Source: Corticibacter populi (GTDB lineage: Bacteria > Pseudomonadota > Gammaproteobacteria > Burkholderiales > Burkholderiaceae_C). From it: a DNA stretch of 64,000 nt. Location: positions 1 to 64,000 of the forward strand of contig NZ_SGWR01000004.1 in assembly GCF_004217315.1 (NCBI RefSeq), in the 5' to 3' direction. This document shows, piece by piece, positions 28,367 to 38,802 of the stretch (its first letter is position 1; every line of letters starts with the position of its first letter). The notes beneath the pieces are model-generated. The model saw nothing but the letters and a program-made list of their open reading frames with translations. It searched no databases and had not been told where the DNA came from. Position numbers and translations under genes: made by a program.

Positions 28367-29878
28367 ATGACAATCGACTTTCGCAAATCCTCGCTCGCGC
28401 TGGCACTGGCAGCGGTGCTGCTGGGCGCGGCTGGTGGCAGCTTCGCGCAGGATGCCGGCACGGCCAAGAACGTGATCTTCTTCCTCGGCGACGGCATGGG
28501 GCCGGTGACGGTGACGGCCGCGCGCATCTACAAGGGCGAGAAGGCACTGGCCAACGGGGCTGACCTCGAATCGCCCGAACGGGCCAAGCTGGCCCTCCAG
28601 GAGCTGGGCTACGCGGGCCGCGTCAAGACCTATTCCAACGATGGCCAGACCACCGACAGTGCGCCCTCGATGGCCGCCTACATGACCGGCGTGAAGATGA
28701 ACAACGAGGTCATTTCGATGACCGCCGAGACTCAGGCCTACGCGCCGGACGGCAACCAGTACATCAATGGCGAAAACACCACCTGCCCGGCCGGCAACGG
28801 CCAGGCCGCCGAGACGCTGCTGGAGCTCTCCATCGACAAGGGCCGCTCCACCGGTGTGGTCTCCACCACGCGCCTGGGCCACGCCACGCCGGCGGCGACC
28901 TATGCGCACGTCTGCAACCGCAATGCCTACAACACCATTGCCGAGCAGTCCGTGCCCGGCTATCCGGAATTCAACAGCCGCCTCAAGGGCGGCCTTGACG
29001 TGATGCTCGGCGGCGGCTGGCGCAACTACCTGCCCAAGAGCGTGTATGCCAGCAGCCGGCGCACCGACGAACGCAACCTGGTCGAAGACCTCCAGAAGCT
29101 GGGCTACACCTACGTGGACTCGGGTACGGCCCTGAACAGCCTGGATGTCGCCAACACCAGCAAGCTGCTGGGCATTTTCGCCTCCAGCGAAATGGCCTAT
29201 GAGCTCGATCGCACCAAGCCGGAACTCAAGCTGGATCAACCCAGCCTGGCCGAGATGACGGAGAAAGCCCTGGAAGTGGTCAGTCGCAACGAAAAGGGTT
29301 TCTTCCTGATGGTCGAAGGCGGCCGCATCGACCACGCCCTGCACGGCACCAACGCCAAGCGCGCGCTGGAAGACACGCTGGCGCTGGACGCCGCAGTGGA
29401 AAAGGCGCTCGAGATCATGGAGCAGAAGGACCCAGGCCTGGCCAACACGCTGATCGTCGTCACCGCCGACCATGACCATGCCATCGCCTTCAACGGTTAC
29501 ACCAAGATCGGCAACCCGATTCTGGGCCTGGCGCGTGGCTATTCCGACGGCAAGATTCTGTCTGCGGCGGATGGCAAGCCCTACACCACGCTGGTGTTCG
29601 GCAATGGTGGCCGTGCCAGTGCAGGCGCGGTGGGAGAAGATGGCCAAGCCTACATTTCACCGGCCCGCAGCGCCGAGCGCGAGAACCTGACGAATGTCGA
29701 TACCACCGCCGACAACTTCCTGCAGGAAGTGGGTATCAACCTGGGCGGCGCTGGCAGCGAAACCCACGGTGGTGGCGATGTGATGCTCTTCGCTGGTGGC
29801 GCTGGCGCCCAGCATTTCAAGGGTTCCTACGACAACACCAAGGTGTTCAACAAGGTGCGTGCGGCCGCCGGTCTGTGA
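28367..29878 (+). CDS. Secreted alkaline phosphatase, tandem paralogue
   Basis: A 503-residue phosphatase closely similar along its length to the one before it (FFLGDGMG, TDSAPSMAAYMTGVKMNNEV, VEGGRIDHALHGTNAKRALE, TADHDHA, ETHGGGDV). It has a cleavable signal peptide ending GGSFAQ and no lipobox, so it should be soluble in the periplasm. The start at 28367 is chosen for AAGGA upstream and the signal peptide; an ATG at 28331 overlapping the previous stop would add 12 residues. The pair arose by tandem duplication and probably shares the Pho-controlled transcript. Confidence 0.92.
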   Translation: MTIDFRKSSLALALAAVLLGAAGGSFAQDAGTAKNVIFFLGDGMGPVTVTAARIYKGEKALANGADLESPERAKLALQELGYAGRVKTYSNDGQTTDSAPSMAAYMTGVKMNNEVISMTAETQAYAPDGNQYINGENTTCPAGNGQAAETLLELSIDKGRSTGVVSTTRLGHATPAATYAHVCNRNAYNTIAEQSVPGYPEFNSRLKGGLDVMLGGGWRNYLPKSVYASSRRTDERNLVEDLQKLGYTYVDSGTALNSLDVANTSKLLGIFASSEMAYELDRTKPELKLDQPSLAEMTEKALEVVSRNEKGFFLMVEGGRIDHALHGTNAKRALEDTLALDAAVEKALEIMEQKDPGLANTLIVVTADHDHAIAFNGYTKIGNPILGLARGYSDGKILSAADGKPYTTLVFGNGGRASAGAVGEDGQAYISPARSAERENLTNVDTTADNFLQEVGINLGGAGSETHGGGDVMLFAGGAGAQHFKGSYDNTKVFNKVRAAAGL

Positions 29879-29921
29879 TCCTGCCTGTCAAGCCCAGCGA
29901 CATTGCCGGGCAATCGAGGCC

Positions 29922-29957
29922 AAAGAGGCGCTTCCCTTGACCGGAAGCCGCCTCTTT
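29922..29957 (+). terminator. Strong hairpin after the phosphatase pair
   Basis: AAAGAGGCG (29922-29930) pairs with CGCCTCTTT (29949-29957), extended inward by CTTCC/GGAAG with one bulge. The downstream side has only TTT within the stem, so it may end or attenuate transcription ahead of the next gene. Confidence 0.6.
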
Positions 29958-30006
29958 CCGGCTTTGTCACCAGGCCTTTTTCCTGCTTATCTTCTGCTTC
30001 CCGACC

Positions 30007-30879
30007 ATGTCTGCTTTCACTCTGAATGCTCTCCGTCCGGCCTCCGGCTGGCGCGGCACCTTGCTTGCCGCCTTGCTGGCGCTGAGCGTCGGTGCCGTTG
30101 CGGCACAGCAGCAGTCTGCTGGCCCGACCCGCACCAGTTTCGCCACGCCGGCGGCCCTGCTCGGTGTGGCGGTGACCGCCGATCATGCCGGCGATGCCGC
30201 GACACGGGCCGCGGCCCCCTTGCTGCCCGCACCGGATCAGGACGCGCCCGAACTGCACCTGATGTTGACCTACCACACCATCAATGTCGGCAGCGACGGC
30301 GTGCAGCGTGAGGTGCGCTACACCAAGCGCATGCATCGCAAGGACAACAAGGTCTGGCTGGAGAAGGACTTGCCACAGGCGCTGCGCGACAGCATGGCCC
30401 ATGGCCACGCCAGTGCCAGCGCTGCGGCTGGACCGCACGCCGGCCATGCGCACACGCTGGCGCAGGAAGCGCCGTTGCTGGTCGAACGCCAGGCCGACGA
30501 GGTGCCGCCACGCGTGCAGGTCATCATGCGAGACATGCAGCGCATCATCGATGTCGAACGCGGCCACCAGGGCAATGTGGGCTACAACGGTTCGTGGGCC
30601 GCCACCTATTGGGTCATCCCGCCATCGTCGCTGCAGCATCTGCAACCGGTGGGCTCTCCCAAGGATGGCATCCAGCTCTATCGCCGCTTCGCCGATGAAA
30701 GCATGACCGAAGTGGCCTGGGACATCGAGAAACAGTATCCAAGGCGCGTGCTGCGCCGTGGTCCGCACGACACCACTTATTACCGACTGAGCGCCGAGGA
30801 AGTGCCGGCTCCCGAGGTGTTGCCGTGGGAGCAACTGGTTGGCTACGGTTTCGGCGACTACTCCGACCTGCTCGATTGA
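30007..30879 (+). CDS. Uncharacterised exported protein downstream of alkaline phosphatases
   Basis: A 290-residue protein with a signal peptide (hydrophobic LLAALLALSVGAVA, ending AQQQ). The mature part has no motif I know. It includes a His-rich stretch (MAHGHASAS ... HAGHAHT, residues about 130-150) and the segment GNVGYNGSWAATYWVIPPSS. It lies 128 bases behind the second phosphatase, after a hairpin, and may be part of the phosphate-stress locus. No clear Shine-Dalgarno is seen before the ATG. Confidence 0.65.
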   Translation: MSAFTLNALRPASGWRGTLLAALLALSVGAVAAQQQSAGPTRTSFATPAALLGVAVTADHAGDAATRAAAPLLPAPDQDAPELHLMLTYHTINVGSDGVQREVRYTKRMHRKDNKVWLEKDLPQALRDSMAHGHASASAAAGPHAGHAHTLAQEAPLLVERQADEVPPRVQVIMRDMQRIIDVERGHQGNVGYNGSWAATYWVIPPSSLQHLQPVGSPKDGIQLYRRFADESMTEVAWDIEKQYPRRVLRRGPHDTTYYRLSAEEVPAPEVLPWEQLVGYGFGDYSDLLD

Positions 30880-31062
30880 GTCCGGCCGGCATGGCCGGGA
30901 TGAGCAGGTGCGCCTGTTGCGTCAGCAGACGTAACCCGTGACAAGGACGCGGTGTCGTCAACTGCGCGACGCGGCGCGCGGCGAGGGATGCCTACACTGC
31001 GGCACGGGCAGGCATGCGGCCCGGGACCATAGCGACAGGCATCATCCTCAGGAGACGACACC

Positions 31063-31746
31063 ATGCTCACCCTTTGCGGCTTCTCTGCCAGCAATTACTA
31101 CAACAAGGTCAAGCTTGCGCTGCTCGAGAAAGGCCTGCCCTTCGATGAGCGGCTGGCCTGGATCGGCGCGACCGACCCGGCCGCCAGCCCGCTGGGCAAA
31201 GTGCCCTATCTGTTGACCGAGGATGGTCCGATCAGCGAATCCACCGTCATTCTCGAATACATCGAGCAGCGCTACCCCGACAATCCGCTTGTGCCGGCGG
31301 ATCCCTATGCCGCCGCCAAGGTGCGCGAACTGGTGCGCTACATCGAGCTGCACCTGGAGCTGGTGGCGCGCAATCTGTTTCCCGAGGCCTTCTTCGGTGG
31401 CCGGATCAGCCCCAGCCTCAAGGACAAGCTGCTGCCGCAACTGGAGAAGAATGTGGCGGCGTTTGCCACGCTGCCGCGTTTTGATCCGTACATTGCCGGT
31501 GCGCATTTCACGCTCGCCGATTGCGCTGCCGTGGTGCATCTGCCGCTGGTCAGTGCCGCCACGAAGATCATCTACGGCCGCGACCTGCTGGCGACATTGC
31601 CGCTGCGAAGCTACCTGGCCCGCATGGCCGAGCGGCCGCATGTGCAGAAAGTCAATGCCGACCGCAAGACGAATACCGAGCAGCTGATGGCGCGTGCCAA
31701 GGCCGCAGCCTCCGTCACGGCAACTGCCGCGACCGACGGCCGCTGA
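31063..31746 (+). CDS. Glutathione S-transferase family protein
   Basis: A 227-residue GST. N-terminal thioredoxin-like domain (LCGFSASNYYNKVKLALLEKGLPF, with GKVPYLLTEDGPISESTVIL forming the cis-Pro and glutathione-binding Glu-Ser), then an all-helical C-terminal domain (about 88-205, FTLADCAAVVHLPLV). Ends in an Ala/Thr-rich tail. CAGGAGAC lies upstream. The substrate is unknown. Confidence 0.9.
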   Translation: MLTLCGFSASNYYNKVKLALLEKGLPFDERLAWIGATDPAASPLGKVPYLLTEDGPISESTVILEYIEQRYPDNPLVPADPYAAAKVRELVRYIELHLELVARNLFPEAFFGGRISPSLKDKLLPQLEKNVAAFATLPRFDPYIAGAHFTLADCAAVVHLPLVSAATKIIYGRDLLATLPLRSYLARMAERPHVQKVNADRKTNTEQLMARAKAAASVTATAATDGR

Positions 31747-31762
31747 GCCGTGGCGCACAGGT

Positions 31763-32323
31763 TCAGAGGCCTTCGTAGCGCGTCAGGCTGGCGTGGCGCA
31801 GGTTGTAGCCGCTCACGCCCATCTCCGAGTCGTTGCGCATGACTTCGAGCGTGCCCTCGGCCCAGACGGCATCAAGCGACTCGAAGCCCTTGATGGGCTT
31901 GTCGAGCTTGATGTGGATGATCTGGTTGGCCGGCGGTGGCGGCGTGTGGATGCAGGCGCCGAAGTTGGGCACCAGCAGCAACTCGGTCAGGCCCTCGCGG
32001 CCTTCCTCTAGCGCCACCACGTAGCCGGGCAGCCGCACCGACTTGCCGCCCATGTCCGCCACGGTGGGCGCCTCGTCCCAGACCTTGCGCATGCGGTCGT
32101 AGAGCTGCTGGGCGCGCGGGTCGCTGTCGTCCCATGATGCGACGCCCTGCTCGATCAGGTCATTGAATTGCCCGCTGGGGTCCCAGTCCTGTGGGACCAG
32201 ATCGTCCCAACTGATGAGTGCGGGGTTGCCGCCGGCGGCCAGCGCCGGCAGTGCACAGGCGCCAACCAGTGCGGCGGCGGCCACGCGCAGACAGGCGCGG
32301 CGGGTGATTTGAGCAAAGAACAT
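31763..32323 (-). CDS. DUF3299 exported protein of the zinc-type ABC locus
   Basis: A 186-residue protein with a twin-arginine-like leader (TRRACLRVAAAALVGACALPA LAA is split here) and the DUF3299 core SWDDLVPQDW ... RLPGYVVALEE ... ELLLVPNFGACIHTPPPPANQ. It is the fourth gene of the minus-strand DUF2796 / ATPase / permease cluster, 29 bases after the permease. Related loci (zrgABCD of Vibrio) take part in zinc acquisition. Its precise role is unknown. Confidence 0.85.
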   Translation of the reverse strand: MFFAQITRRACLRVAAAALVGACALPALAAGGNPALISWDDLVPQDWDPSGQFNDLIEQGVASWDDSDPRAQQLYDRMRKVWDEAPTVADMGGKSVRLPGYVVALEEGREGLTELLLVPNFGACIHTPPPPANQIIHIKLDKPIKGFESLDAVWAEGTLEVMRNDSEMGVSGYNLRHASLTRYEGL

Positions 32324-32352
32324 GATGATCGGAAGGCGCAAGAGGTGTCGGT

Positions 32353-33614
32353 TCAGACGGGTGGCGAGAGCCCATCGACCAGCGACAGCCGGTAGGCCCG
32401 CCAGCCCGGAATCAGGCTGGCCAGAAAGCCGGTCGACAGCAGTCCCGCCAGTATCCACCATTGCAGTGGTGTCACATCCGTTATGGAGAGCACCAGGCCG
32501 AATTGGTTCAACAACCAGGGCGCGGCCAGCAAGCCGGTGGCCACTAGGGCCAGCGCACCTAGCAGCACGCCGATGGTGGTCGAGAGCAGGCCTTCGAGCG
32601 CCAGCAGCCAGATGATGTGGCCGGGCCGGGCGCCGACGGCGCGCAGCACGGCCAGCTCGCGGCGGCGTTCGTTGAGGCCGGCCAGCACCACCGCCACCAT
32701 GCCCAGCAGGCTGACGAAGGCCACCAGGCCGGACATCAGCAGCAGCGACTTCTCGCCCGTGCCGATGACTTTCCACAGCTCGTCCATGGCCACGCCTGGC
32801 AGTACGGCCATGAGCGGCTCGGCCCGGTAATTGTTGATCTGGCGCTGCACCGAGAAAACCTGGGCGCGCGATTGTAGGCCCACCAGCGCGGCGGTGATGT
32901 TCTTCGGTTGCAGATTCATCGCGCGCACGGCCTCGGCGTCGACGTTCTGGCCAGGCAGGCGCACGCCACTGGTCCAGTCCACGTGCAGCGCCTCCATGGC
33001 TTCGAGGCTGATGTGCACGGTGCGGTCCACTGGCGTGCCGGTGGGCGCGAGGATGCCGGCGACGACGAAAGGCTTGTCGTCGTGCTCGACGTTGTTGATC
33101 GGGCCGCCGGCCCCGTGCGTGAGGGTGATGCGGTCGCCGAGCCGGTAGCCGAGCTGGCGCGCCACGTCGGCACCGAGCACGGCGTCGAAGAGATCTTCGA
33201 AAGGCTTGCCCTGGGCGATGCGCAAGGCCTGGCGGTCGCCGTACTGGAAATGCTCGAAATAGGCCGACGAGGTGCCGAGCACCGGATAGCCGCGGTGCGA
33301 GTCGCCCAGCGACATCGGGATGACCCAGCGAACGCCGCGCATCCGGCTGATGTCTTCGACGCTTTGCCAGCGGACATTGTTGGTGGCCGCGCCGATGCGG
33401 AACACCGAGTACAGCAGCAGTTGCACCGGGCCGGTGCGGGCGCCGACGATCAGGTCGGTGCCGGAGACGGCAGAGGTGAAGCTCTCGCGCACGTCGGTGC
33501 GAATGCGCTCGACGCCCAGCAGCATGAAGGTCGAGAGTGCGATCGAGAAAATGGTCAGGGCCAGCGTGAAGCGCCGGTTCCAGGCGCTTTGCCAGGCCAG
33601 GCGGAGCAGGGCGG

Positions 33615-33618
<4 letters not shown>
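32353..33618 (-). CDS. ABC transporter permease, FtsX/MacB family
   Basis: A 421-residue permease. One N-terminal membrane helix (about 18-36), a large periplasmic domain (about 40-270), then three C-terminal helices (LVAFVSLLGMVAVVLAGL, LLALEGLLSTTIGVLLGALALV, ILAGLLSTGFLASLIPG). This is the type VII/FtsX layout, often used for mechanical work at the envelope rather than simple transport. It overlaps the ATPase gene by four bases. Confidence 0.88.
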
Positions 33619-34397
<779 letters not shown>

Positions 34398-34413
34398 CGA
34401 CGGGCCTTTGGGC

Positions 34414-35085
34414 TCACTTCCATTCCAGTCGGGTCTGACCGGTCTTGAGCGTGCGGCTGAACTGGCCCTGCGGCAGGGCCAGCTGTGCGTTGATGGTGTG
34501 GATGGTCGGGAAGGCCTGGGTGAGCGTGACCTCGATCGACTGCAGGGCCGACAGCGTGTCGCAGTGGAAGTGGTAGCTCACCTCCACGTCGGCATGGCCA
34601 TGCTCATGCCCTTCTTCCTTGGCATGCTCGTGATCATGGTCATGCGCGTGGCCTTCCTCGGCCTTGCCGTGCGCGTCGGCATGGGCGTGTTCATGGTCAT
34701 GGTCGTCGTCTTCGCCGAGACCTTCGATCTCGGTCTTCTCCAGCTTGCAGCCGGCGGCCGCGTTCGGGGTGAAGAGCGGCTTGCCGCGCAGTGTGGTCAG
34801 CGCCGTGGCGATGGCCTGCTTGTCCTGCTCGGTGCTGGCTTCATGTTCGAAGCCCGTGATGTCGGCCTGTGGCGAGGTCAGTTGCACCAGCAGTTCGGCG
34901 CCATCGGCGGCAATATCCACTTGCACGACGCCATGCACATGGGCGGCTTGTGCGTGGCTGTCGCCGCTCTGGGCATCATGCTGGTGGCCGTGGCTGTCGG
35001 CATGGGCACTGCCGATCATGCCGAAGGCCATCAGCGCGGCGGGCGCGATCAGCGCGGAAAGACGGTGAGAAGGGGTCTGGGTCAT
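34414..35085 (-). CDS. Periplasmic zinc-binding-type protein, DUF2796 (ZrgA-like)
   Basis: A 223-residue exported protein. Signal peptide to about residue 29 (ending SAHA), then repeated His/Asp clusters: DSHGHQHDAQSGDSHAQAAH near the N-terminus and DDDHDHEHAHADAHGKAEEG with more His-rich repeats at about 125-165. The DUF2796 core follows (VEVSYHFHCDTLSALQSIEV). Such proteins bind zinc, and the ZrgA homologue works with an ABC transporter in zinc uptake. It heads the operon behind a Fur/Zur-like palindrome. Confidence 0.88.
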   Translation of the reverse strand: MTQTPSHRLSALIAPAALMAFGMIGSAHADSHGHQHDAQSGDSHAQAAHVHGVVQVDIAADGAELLVQLTSPQADITGFEHEASTEQDKQAIATALTTLRGKPLFTPNAAAGCKLEKTEIEGLGEDDDHDHEHAHADAHGKAEEGHAHDHDHEHAKEEGHEHGHADVEVSYHFHCDTLSALQSIEVTLTQAFPTIHTINAQLALPQGQFSRTLKTGQTRLEWK

Positions 35086-35117
35086 GGTGGTGTCTAAAAG
35101 AAAAAGTCGGTCCATCT

Positions 35118-35140
35118 GAAATGATAATAGACGATCATTA
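35118..35140 (-). promoter_or_regulatory. Fur/Zur-type operator upstream of the DUF2796 operon
   Basis: An imperfect palindrome has arms AAATGAT (35119-35125) and ATCATTA (35134-35140), AT-rich in an otherwise GC-rich gap. It resembles Fur-family operators (GATAATGATwATCATTATC) and sits 33-55 bases before the start of the His-rich gene. Given that gene's likely metal, Zur is the better guess. Confidence 0.6.
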
Positions 35141-35295
35141 ATGCGGACGCAACGGACCGGCCATTGGCCGTGACACGGACTCGGGCTTTCATGGTTCTGT
35201 CTTGGAACCATGTCAGGTGCGGGCCGATCAGGCCGGTGGGCGGGGCAGGTGATGCCCTGCTCCGGCCAGCTCGAATGTGTCCGGACCGGCGCGGC

Positions 35296-36786
35296 TCAGC
35301 GGGCCAGCGTGGTGGCCAGCTCCGGGGCGGGCACCACCGTGTCGCCGCCCAGTGCCTTGTAGAGCGTCACCTGGTTGGTCAGGCGCGCGAGTCGGTTCGC
35401 CGACAGTGCCAGCTCCGCATTGCGGCGGCTTTCCTGGGCGTCCAGCCAGCTCTTGAGGGCGGTCGAGCCGGTGCGGTAGCGCACCTCGTAGCGCTGCTCG
35501 GCCTGGCGTGCGGCATCAAGCTGCTCCTCCAGCCAGCGTTGCTGCTGGGCCAGCTGCCGGCGGGTGCCCAGCGCGTCCTCGACCTCCTGCAAGGCGGTCA
35601 GCAGCGACTTCTGGAACGCAATGGCGGCTGCCTCGTAGCTGGCTCGGGCGCTGGCGGTGTTCAGCCGCATCTGGGTCTGTTGCAGGAATGGCAGCGACAG
35701 GCTGGCCGCGAGCGAGCCCACCGGGTTGGAGAGCAGGTTGCCCAGCGAGGTGCTGGAGCTGCTGGCGCCGGCGGTGAGGCTGATGCCGGGGTAGTAGCTG
35801 GCGCGGGTGGTGTCGGCGTCGGCCAGCGTGGCGCGCAGGCGCGCCTCGGCGGCCTGCAGGTCGGGGCGGCGCGCCAGCACCTCGGCCGGAACGCCTACGG
35901 GCAGCTCGGGCACGGCGGTGGTTGGCAAGGCTGGCGGCTCGGCCGGCAACAGCGCAGCCAGCGCCTCGTCGGAAGGGGGGACGTTCAGCAGCACCGCCAG
36001 CGCATTGCGCGTGGCGACACGGTTCTGGCGCAGGGTGACCAGCGCCGCTTCCTGGCTGGCGACGCTGCGACGCGATTCCTGCACTTCCAGGCCGGAGACC
36101 ATGCCGGCCGCGTACTGGGCCTGGATGAGCTGCTGCGTGCGGCGCACATAGTCCAGGCTTTGCTCGCCGCTGGCGATCTGCTCGTTCTGGTAGGCCAGTT
36201 GCCAGTAAAGCGTGGCCACGCTGGCGATCAGGCTCATGGCGGTGGTCTGCAGATCCTGCTCGGTGGCGGCCAGGCGCCAGTCCGCGGAGTCTTTCTGCGC
36301 GGCGATCTTGCCCCACAGATCGAGTTCATAGCTCAGGCTGAGGTTGGCGGCATAGCTGTGGCTGGTGCTGCCGCCATCGAGGTCGCGCCTTGCGCTGGAG
36401 GATGCATTGGCGCCCAGGCTGGGAGTGAGGCTGTCGGCGGCCAGGCCGGCACTGTAGCGGGCCTGCTGGATGTTCCAGGCAGCCGCCACCAGGTCGCTGT
36501 TGTTCTGCAGCGCCAGGTCGATGAGACGGTTCAGTTCGGCATCGTCGAAATGCGTCCACCAGGCATCTTCCAGGGCCACATGCGCCAGCGCCGCGTTACT
36601 GACGGCCGCGCGGTCGTGCGCGGTGTTCGACCAGGCTGCGGGCGTGGCCACGCCGGGGGCGCTGAAATCGCTGCGCAGGCTGGTGCAACCGGCCACCAGC
36701 AGCACGGCACAGGCCAGCGCGCCGCGCAGCATTGGCTGCAGGCGTTGCACGCCGATGGCGGGAGGAAGCGGAAGGGAGGTCGGCAT
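35296..36786 (-). CDS. Outer-membrane efflux lipoprotein (NodT/TolC family)
   Basis: A 496-residue outer-membrane channel of tripartite efflux systems. Lipobox LLVAGC after MLRGALACAV, then two OEP repeats with the usual coiled-coil features (LSYELDLWGKIAAQKDSADW, LARRPDLQAAEARLRATLADADTTRASYYPGI). It is 25 bases after macB and is its probable channel, replacing the shared TolC. The start at 36786 fits the ATG nearest the signal peptide; longer frames overlap macB. Confidence 0.9.
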   Translation of the reverse strand: MPTSLPLPPAIGVQRLQPMLRGALACAVLLVAGCTSLRSDFSAPGVATPAAWSNTAHDRAAVSNAALAHVALEDAWWTHFDDAELNRLIDLALQNNSDLVAAAWNIQQARYSAGLAADSLTPSLGANASSSARRDLDGGSTSHSYAANLSLSYELDLWGKIAAQKDSADWRLAATEQDLQTTAMSLIASVATLYWQLAYQNEQIASGEQSLDYVRRTQQLIQAQYAAGMVSGLEVQESRRSVASQEAALVTLRQNRVATRNALAVLLNVPPSDEALAALLPAEPPALPTTAVPELPVGVPAEVLARRPDLQAAEARLRATLADADTTRASYYPGISLTAGASSSSTSLGNLLSNPVGSLAASLSLPFLQQTQMRLNTASARASYEAAAIAFQKSLLTALQEVEDALGTRRQLAQQQRWLEEQLDAARQAEQRYEVRYRTGSTALKSWLDAQESRRNAELALSANRLARLTNQVTLYKALGGDTVVPAPELATTLAR

Positions 36787-36811
36787 GCGGGAAGTCCACG
36801 TCAAGAAGGTT

Positions 36812-38800
36812 TCAGTCACGCGAGAGCGCATCGATCGGGTTCAGGCGCGCGGCGCTGCGCGCCGGCAGGTAGCCGAACACGACGCCGATGAGCGATGAGC
36901 ACAGGAAGGCCAGCACCATCGAGTCGACCGAGTAGGCCAGCGTGAAGCTGGAGTTGAAGCGGCTGAAGACCTCGCCGAACAGCAGCGCGCTGAGGATGCC
37001 CAGAACACCGCCGAGCACGCACACCAGCACCGCCTCGATGAGGAATTGCTGCTGGATGTCGCCCTGGCGCGCACCCACGGCCATGCGCACGCCGATCTCG
37101 CCGGTGCGCTCGGTCACCGACACCAGCATGATGTTCATCACGCCGATGCCGCCCACCAGCAGCGAGATGACGGCGATGGAGGCGATCAGCAGCGTCATGG
37201 TCTGGGTGGTGCTCTCGACGGTCTGGCGGATGGTGTCGGAGTTCATCAGGAAGAAGTCGACGCGGCCGTGGCGGCGCGTCAGCAGCTCGGTGATACCCGA
37301 TTCGGCTGCCTGGGTAGAGGCCGTATCGCTGATGCGCGCGGTGATGCCGCTGAGGTAGTTCTGCCCGGTGATGCGGCTCATCACCGTGGTGTAGGGCACG
37401 TAGACGTTGACGCTGTCGGCATTGGGACCGAAGGCGTTGGCCTGTGCCTGGAGCACGCCGACCACCTGCACCGGCACGCTGCCGAGGAACAGCACTTGGC
37501 CGATCGGACTGCTCCCATCGGCAAAGAAGGTCTTGCGAGCGTTCTCGTCGATCACCGCGACCTGGCGGCGATCGGTGGTGGCCTCGCGGTCGAACAGGCT
37601 GCCCGAGGCGAGCTTGAGGCCCTTGACCTGGAAGTACTGCTCACCCACGCCCTGGATCTGGCCGGTCGATTCGACGTTGCCATAGCGCACGGTCTTGGAA
37701 CTGCTGACGCTGGGGGTGACGCTGTCCACATAGCTTTGCTGCGCCAGTGCGTCGGCATCCCCGGAGACCAGCGTGCGCACGCGTGCCGCGCCGCGGTCGC
37801 CAAAGCCGGTGCCGGGGCGGATGTCGATGGTGTTGGTGCCTATCGAGGCGATGTTCTCGAGAACGGCGCGCTGCGAGCCTGCGCCCAGCGCCACCACCGA
37901 GACCACCGAGGCGATGCCGATGATGATGCCCAGCATGGTGAGGAAGGTGCGCAGGCGGTGCGCGTTCATCGACAGCAGCGCCATGTGGAAGGCTTCGCGG
38001 AAGCGCCCGAAGCCGGCGGCAAAACCGGTGCGGGTGGCGCGCGCGGTCAATGCTGGCTGGCCGTCGGGCGGCGCGGTGGCATCGCTGTCGGGATTGGCGC
38101 GGTCGGCAATGATCTCGCCGTCATGGATCTCGATGATGCGCTGGGCATGCTCGGCGATCTTCATGTCGTGCGTCACCAGGATGATGGTGTGCCCCTCGGC
38201 ATGCAGTTCGCCGAGGATCTTCATCACCTCGGCGCCGGAGGCCGAGTCCAGCGCGCCGGTGGGTTCATCGGCCAGGATCACCAGGCCACCGTTCATCAGC
38301 GCGCGGGCGATCGAGACACGCTGCTGCTGGCCGCCCGAGAGCTTGCCGGGAGTATGGCCGGTGCGCCCGCCCAGGCCCAGGCGCTCGAGCAGGTGGTGCG
38401 CCCGCGCGGCGCGTCCGGCGGCATTGGTGCCGGCATAGACGGCTGGCACCTCCACATTGCCCTGCGCCGTCAGGTCGCCCAGCAGGTGATAGCGCTGGAA
38501 GATGAAGCCGAAGTATTCGCGGCGCAGTTCGGCGAGCTCGTCGGGCGCGAGCTGGCCGGTCTCGCGGCCGGCCACCTGGTAGCTGCCGCTGGTGGGTTTG
38601 TCCAGACAGCCGAGGATGTTCATCAGCGTGGACTTGCCCGAGCCGGACTGCCCGACGATGGCCACCATCTCGCCGGCCTGGATGTCCAGGTCGATGTCCT
38701 TGAGCACCGCGATGGTGCCCTCGCCAGCGGGGAATTCGCGCCATACCTTGCGCAGCCGCAGCAAGGGGCCGGCGACACCCTGGGCTTGAATCTCGGCCAC
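36812..38800 (-). CDS. macB: Macrolide-type ABC exporter MacB
   Basis: A 662-residue fusion of ATPase and permease. N-terminal ATPase (about 12-240): Walker [10 protein letters not shown], signature [15 protein letters not shown], Walker [12 protein letters not shown] membrane helix follows (about 285), then a periplasmic domain (about 310-535), and three C-terminal helices. Ends with the conserved [12 protein letters not shown]. Works with MacA and an outer-membrane channel to export macrolides, peptides or haem-related compounds. Confidence 0.93.
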   Translation of the reverse strand: MAEIQAQGVAGPLLRLRKVWREFPAGEGTIAVLKDIDLDIQAGEMVAIVGQSGSGKSTLMNILGCLDKPTSGSYQVAGRETGQLAPDELAELRREYFGFIFQRYHLLGDLTAQGNVEVPAVYAGTNAAGRAARAHHLLERLGLGGRTGHTPGKLSGGQQQRVSIARALMNGGLVILADEPTGALDSASGAEVMKILGELHAEGHTIILVTHDMKIAEHAQRIIEIHDGEIIADRANPDSDATAPPDGQPALTARATRTGFAAGFGRFREAFHMALLSMNAHRLRTFLTMLGIIIGIASVVSVVALGAGSQRAVLENIASIGTNTIDIRPGTGFGDRGAARVRTLVSGDADALAQQSYVDSVTPSVSSSKTVRYGNVESTGQIQGVGEQYFQVKGLKLASGSLFDREATTDRRQVAVIDENARKTFFADGSSPIGQVLFLGSVPVQVVGVLQAQANAFGPNADSVNVYVPYTTVMSRITGQNYLSGITARISDTASTQAAESGITELLTRRHGRVDFFLMNSDTIRQTVESTTQTMTLLIASIAVISLLVGGIGVMNIMLVSVTERTGEIGVRMAVGARQGDIQQQFLIEAVLVCVLGGVLGILSALLFGEVFSRFNSSFTLAYSVDSMVLAFLCSSLIGVVFGYLPARSAARLNPIDALSRD

Positions 38801-38802
38801 GG

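Noticed and set aside
35190-35212. CATGGTTC/GAACCATG inverted repeat as terminator of the efflux operon
   Set aside because: Arms are only 8 bp and no T-run follows on either strand; too weak to annotate.
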